This document shows, in pieces, positions 63,049 to 64,000 of a DNA stretch of 64,000 nt. Both the position numbers and the translations under genes were made by a program. The DNA is taken from NCBI RefSeq assembly GCF_034372165.1, contig NZ_CP139698.1:3224001-3288000 (forward strand), written 5' to 3'. Each line of letters starts with the position of its first letter. The stretch's first letter is position 1. The notes below the pieces were generated by a model. It ran no database searches, had not been told where the DNA came from, and saw only the letters and a program-made list of their open reading frames with translations. This DNA comes from Christiangramia sp. OXR-203. GTDB lineage: Bacteria; Bacteroidota; Bacteroidia; Flavobacteriales; Flavobacteriaceae.

Positions 63049-64000
63049 ATGAAACGCTTTATCCATTTAACATTTCTTTCAGTTCTATTATCAGTTATTT
63101 TCGTAGCGTGTAGTAGCGATGATGATAATATAGACGATACAGTCGAAACACCCGTTACACAAATTAATTCTGTTACTTATGAACTAGGCTCTGTATCTAA
63201 TTCTTCAATTTCTGGTAAGGCTAAAATTATTGAAAATAGTGATGCTACAATTACTGTTGAACTCTCATTAGAAAATACTTCTGAAGGTTCAGAACATCCA
63301 GCCCATATTCATTTCAACACAGCCGCAGAAGGTGGTGACATAGCTATTACCCTGGGCAGCGTAAATGGAGATACAGGTGAAAGCAGTGTTACTTTTAATT
63401 CTTTAGACAACGGTACGCCTATAACTTATGAGGAACTGATCGATTTTGACGGCTATATTAATGTACACTTTAGTAGTTCGGAACTTTCTACCTTGATTGC
63501 TCAGGGAGATATAGGACAAAATGAACTAACTGGTAATTTTAAAGCCTATGAACTGAATGAAAAGGACATCGCCGGGATAAGTGGTACAATAGAATTTGCG
63601 GAGCGGGTAAATAAGACTACACTTGTAACTATTTCTTTAGAGGGAACTATTGAAGGGAATACGCACCCAGCTCATATCCACGAAAATGATGTAGCTACAA
63701 CGGGGGATATTATTGCTGGACTAAATGCCGTAGACGGAGCAACCGGTATAAGTAAAACGCAGATTGAGAATTTAGTAGGAGGTGCCACCATTACATACGA
63801 AGAATTTCTTTCCAGCAATGCTTACGTGAACGTACACTTGAGTGATGATAACTTATCAACCATTATTGCCCAGGGGAACATTGGGGATAATGAGAATATC
63901 GATACTGTAGACTCTAAAACATATGATGTTACAAATAATGGTGCAACTGCATATATTTGGAACGGAGAGGAGTTTAATAATAATTCAAATCCCAATCTTA
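63049..64000 (+). CDS. CHRD-repeat lipoprotein (cut by window edge)
   Basis: The open frame from ATG at 63049 runs 317 codons to the right edge with no stop. It has a lipoprotein signal (MKRFIHLTFLSVLLSVIFVAC) followed by SSDDDN, an acidic stretch typical of surface-exported flavobacterial lipoproteins. Two similar units follow, each with HPAHIH (about 83-88 and 205-210) and a later GYINVHF / AYVNVHLS with a LIAQGDIG-type end. This is the CHRD-like pattern. After the second unit TYDVTNNGATAYIWNGEEFNNNSNPNL begins another domain, perhaps cupredoxin-like. Function is unknown; the paired histidines could bind metal. Confidence 0.85.
   Translation, partial: MKRFIHLTFLSVLLSVIFVACSSDDDNIDDTVETPVTQINSVTYELGSVSNSSISGKAKIIENSDATITVELSLENTSEGSEHPAHIHFNTAAEGGDIAITLGSVNGDTGESSVTFNSLDNGTPITYEELIDFDGYINVHFSSSELSTLIAQGDIGQNELTGNFKAYELNEKDIAGISGTIEFAERVNKTTLVTISLEGTIEGNTHPAHIHENDVATTGDIIAGLNAVDGATGISKTQIENLVGGATITYEEFLSSNAYVNVHLSDDNLSTIIAQGNIGDNENIDTVDSKTYDVTNNGATAYIWNGEEFNNNSNPNL

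Overview
The window reads as chromosome of a marine-type Bacteroidota, most likely Flavobacteriaceae close to Gramella/Christiangramia. The sequence supports this through AT-rich DNA, absence of clear Shine-Dalgarno sequences, many TAnnTTTG -7 boxes, a type IX secretion sorting domain protein, a DUF4270 lipoprotein, a tiny COX24-type ribosomal protein, and atpD-atpC standing apart from the rest of the ATP synthase genes. No rRNA, tRNA, CRISPR, insertion sequence or phage was seen. No stretch over 300 bases lacks a gene; the longest gaps (24276-24529 and 62771-63048) are described as regulatory entries.

Layout. 1-5060: ssb (cut by the edge), mutY, HU, bS22-like peptide, RNase G/E, a ferritin-like protein, a small membrane protein and recX. 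5057-12270 (minus): biotin operon bioF-bioD-bioA-KAS-bioB, followed by two tandem JmjC/cupin-like proteins. 12303-18543: MgtC-like protein, then a complete seven-gene Mrp/Mnh Na+/H+ antiporter operon on the minus strand. 18713-20557: the most unusual segment, three DUF2975 membrane-protein copies in a row (the first broken by frameshift) plus a 68-residue XRE regulator, behind a promoter with two operator-like palindromes of identical geometry. 20607-22382: M61 peptidase. 22457-28781 (minus): atpC/atpD, glmS, a DUF4270 lipoprotein and a half-length GT5 protein. 28892-34801 (plus): panC, panD, a flippase-like membrane protein, an esterase-fold protein lacking its serine, radA and an M23 lipoprotein.

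34798-43260 (minus): aldo/keto reductase, OmpA lipoprotein, exonuclease III, a 998-residue T9SS-secreted protein, glycyl-tRNA synthetase and a coiled-coil membrane protein. 43323-47044: comF, an Ig-like lipoprotein, an omega-amidase-like nitrilase and a DUF1440-like protein. 47041-52120 (minus): exonuclease, ATP-dependent ligase and Lhr-like helicase, the ligase-associated DNA damage response operon. 52271-58677: TerB-like protein, fbp, two SSAT-like acetyltransferases, aspartate kinase, an OlsF-like fusion acyltransferase and a NAD(P)-binding protein. 58725-62770 (minus): VOC protein, 2-hydroxyacid dehydrogenase, mgtE, rsmA, DUF4286. 63049-64000: a CHRD-repeat lipoprotein cut by the right edge.

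Most genes are housekeeping or envelope functions packed tightly, with ATGA-type overlaps within operons and stop-to-stop overlaps between convergent genes. The best candidates for something not well described are the DUF2975/XRE array with its paired operators, the KAS gene inside the biotin operon, and the twin JmjC proteins behind bioB.
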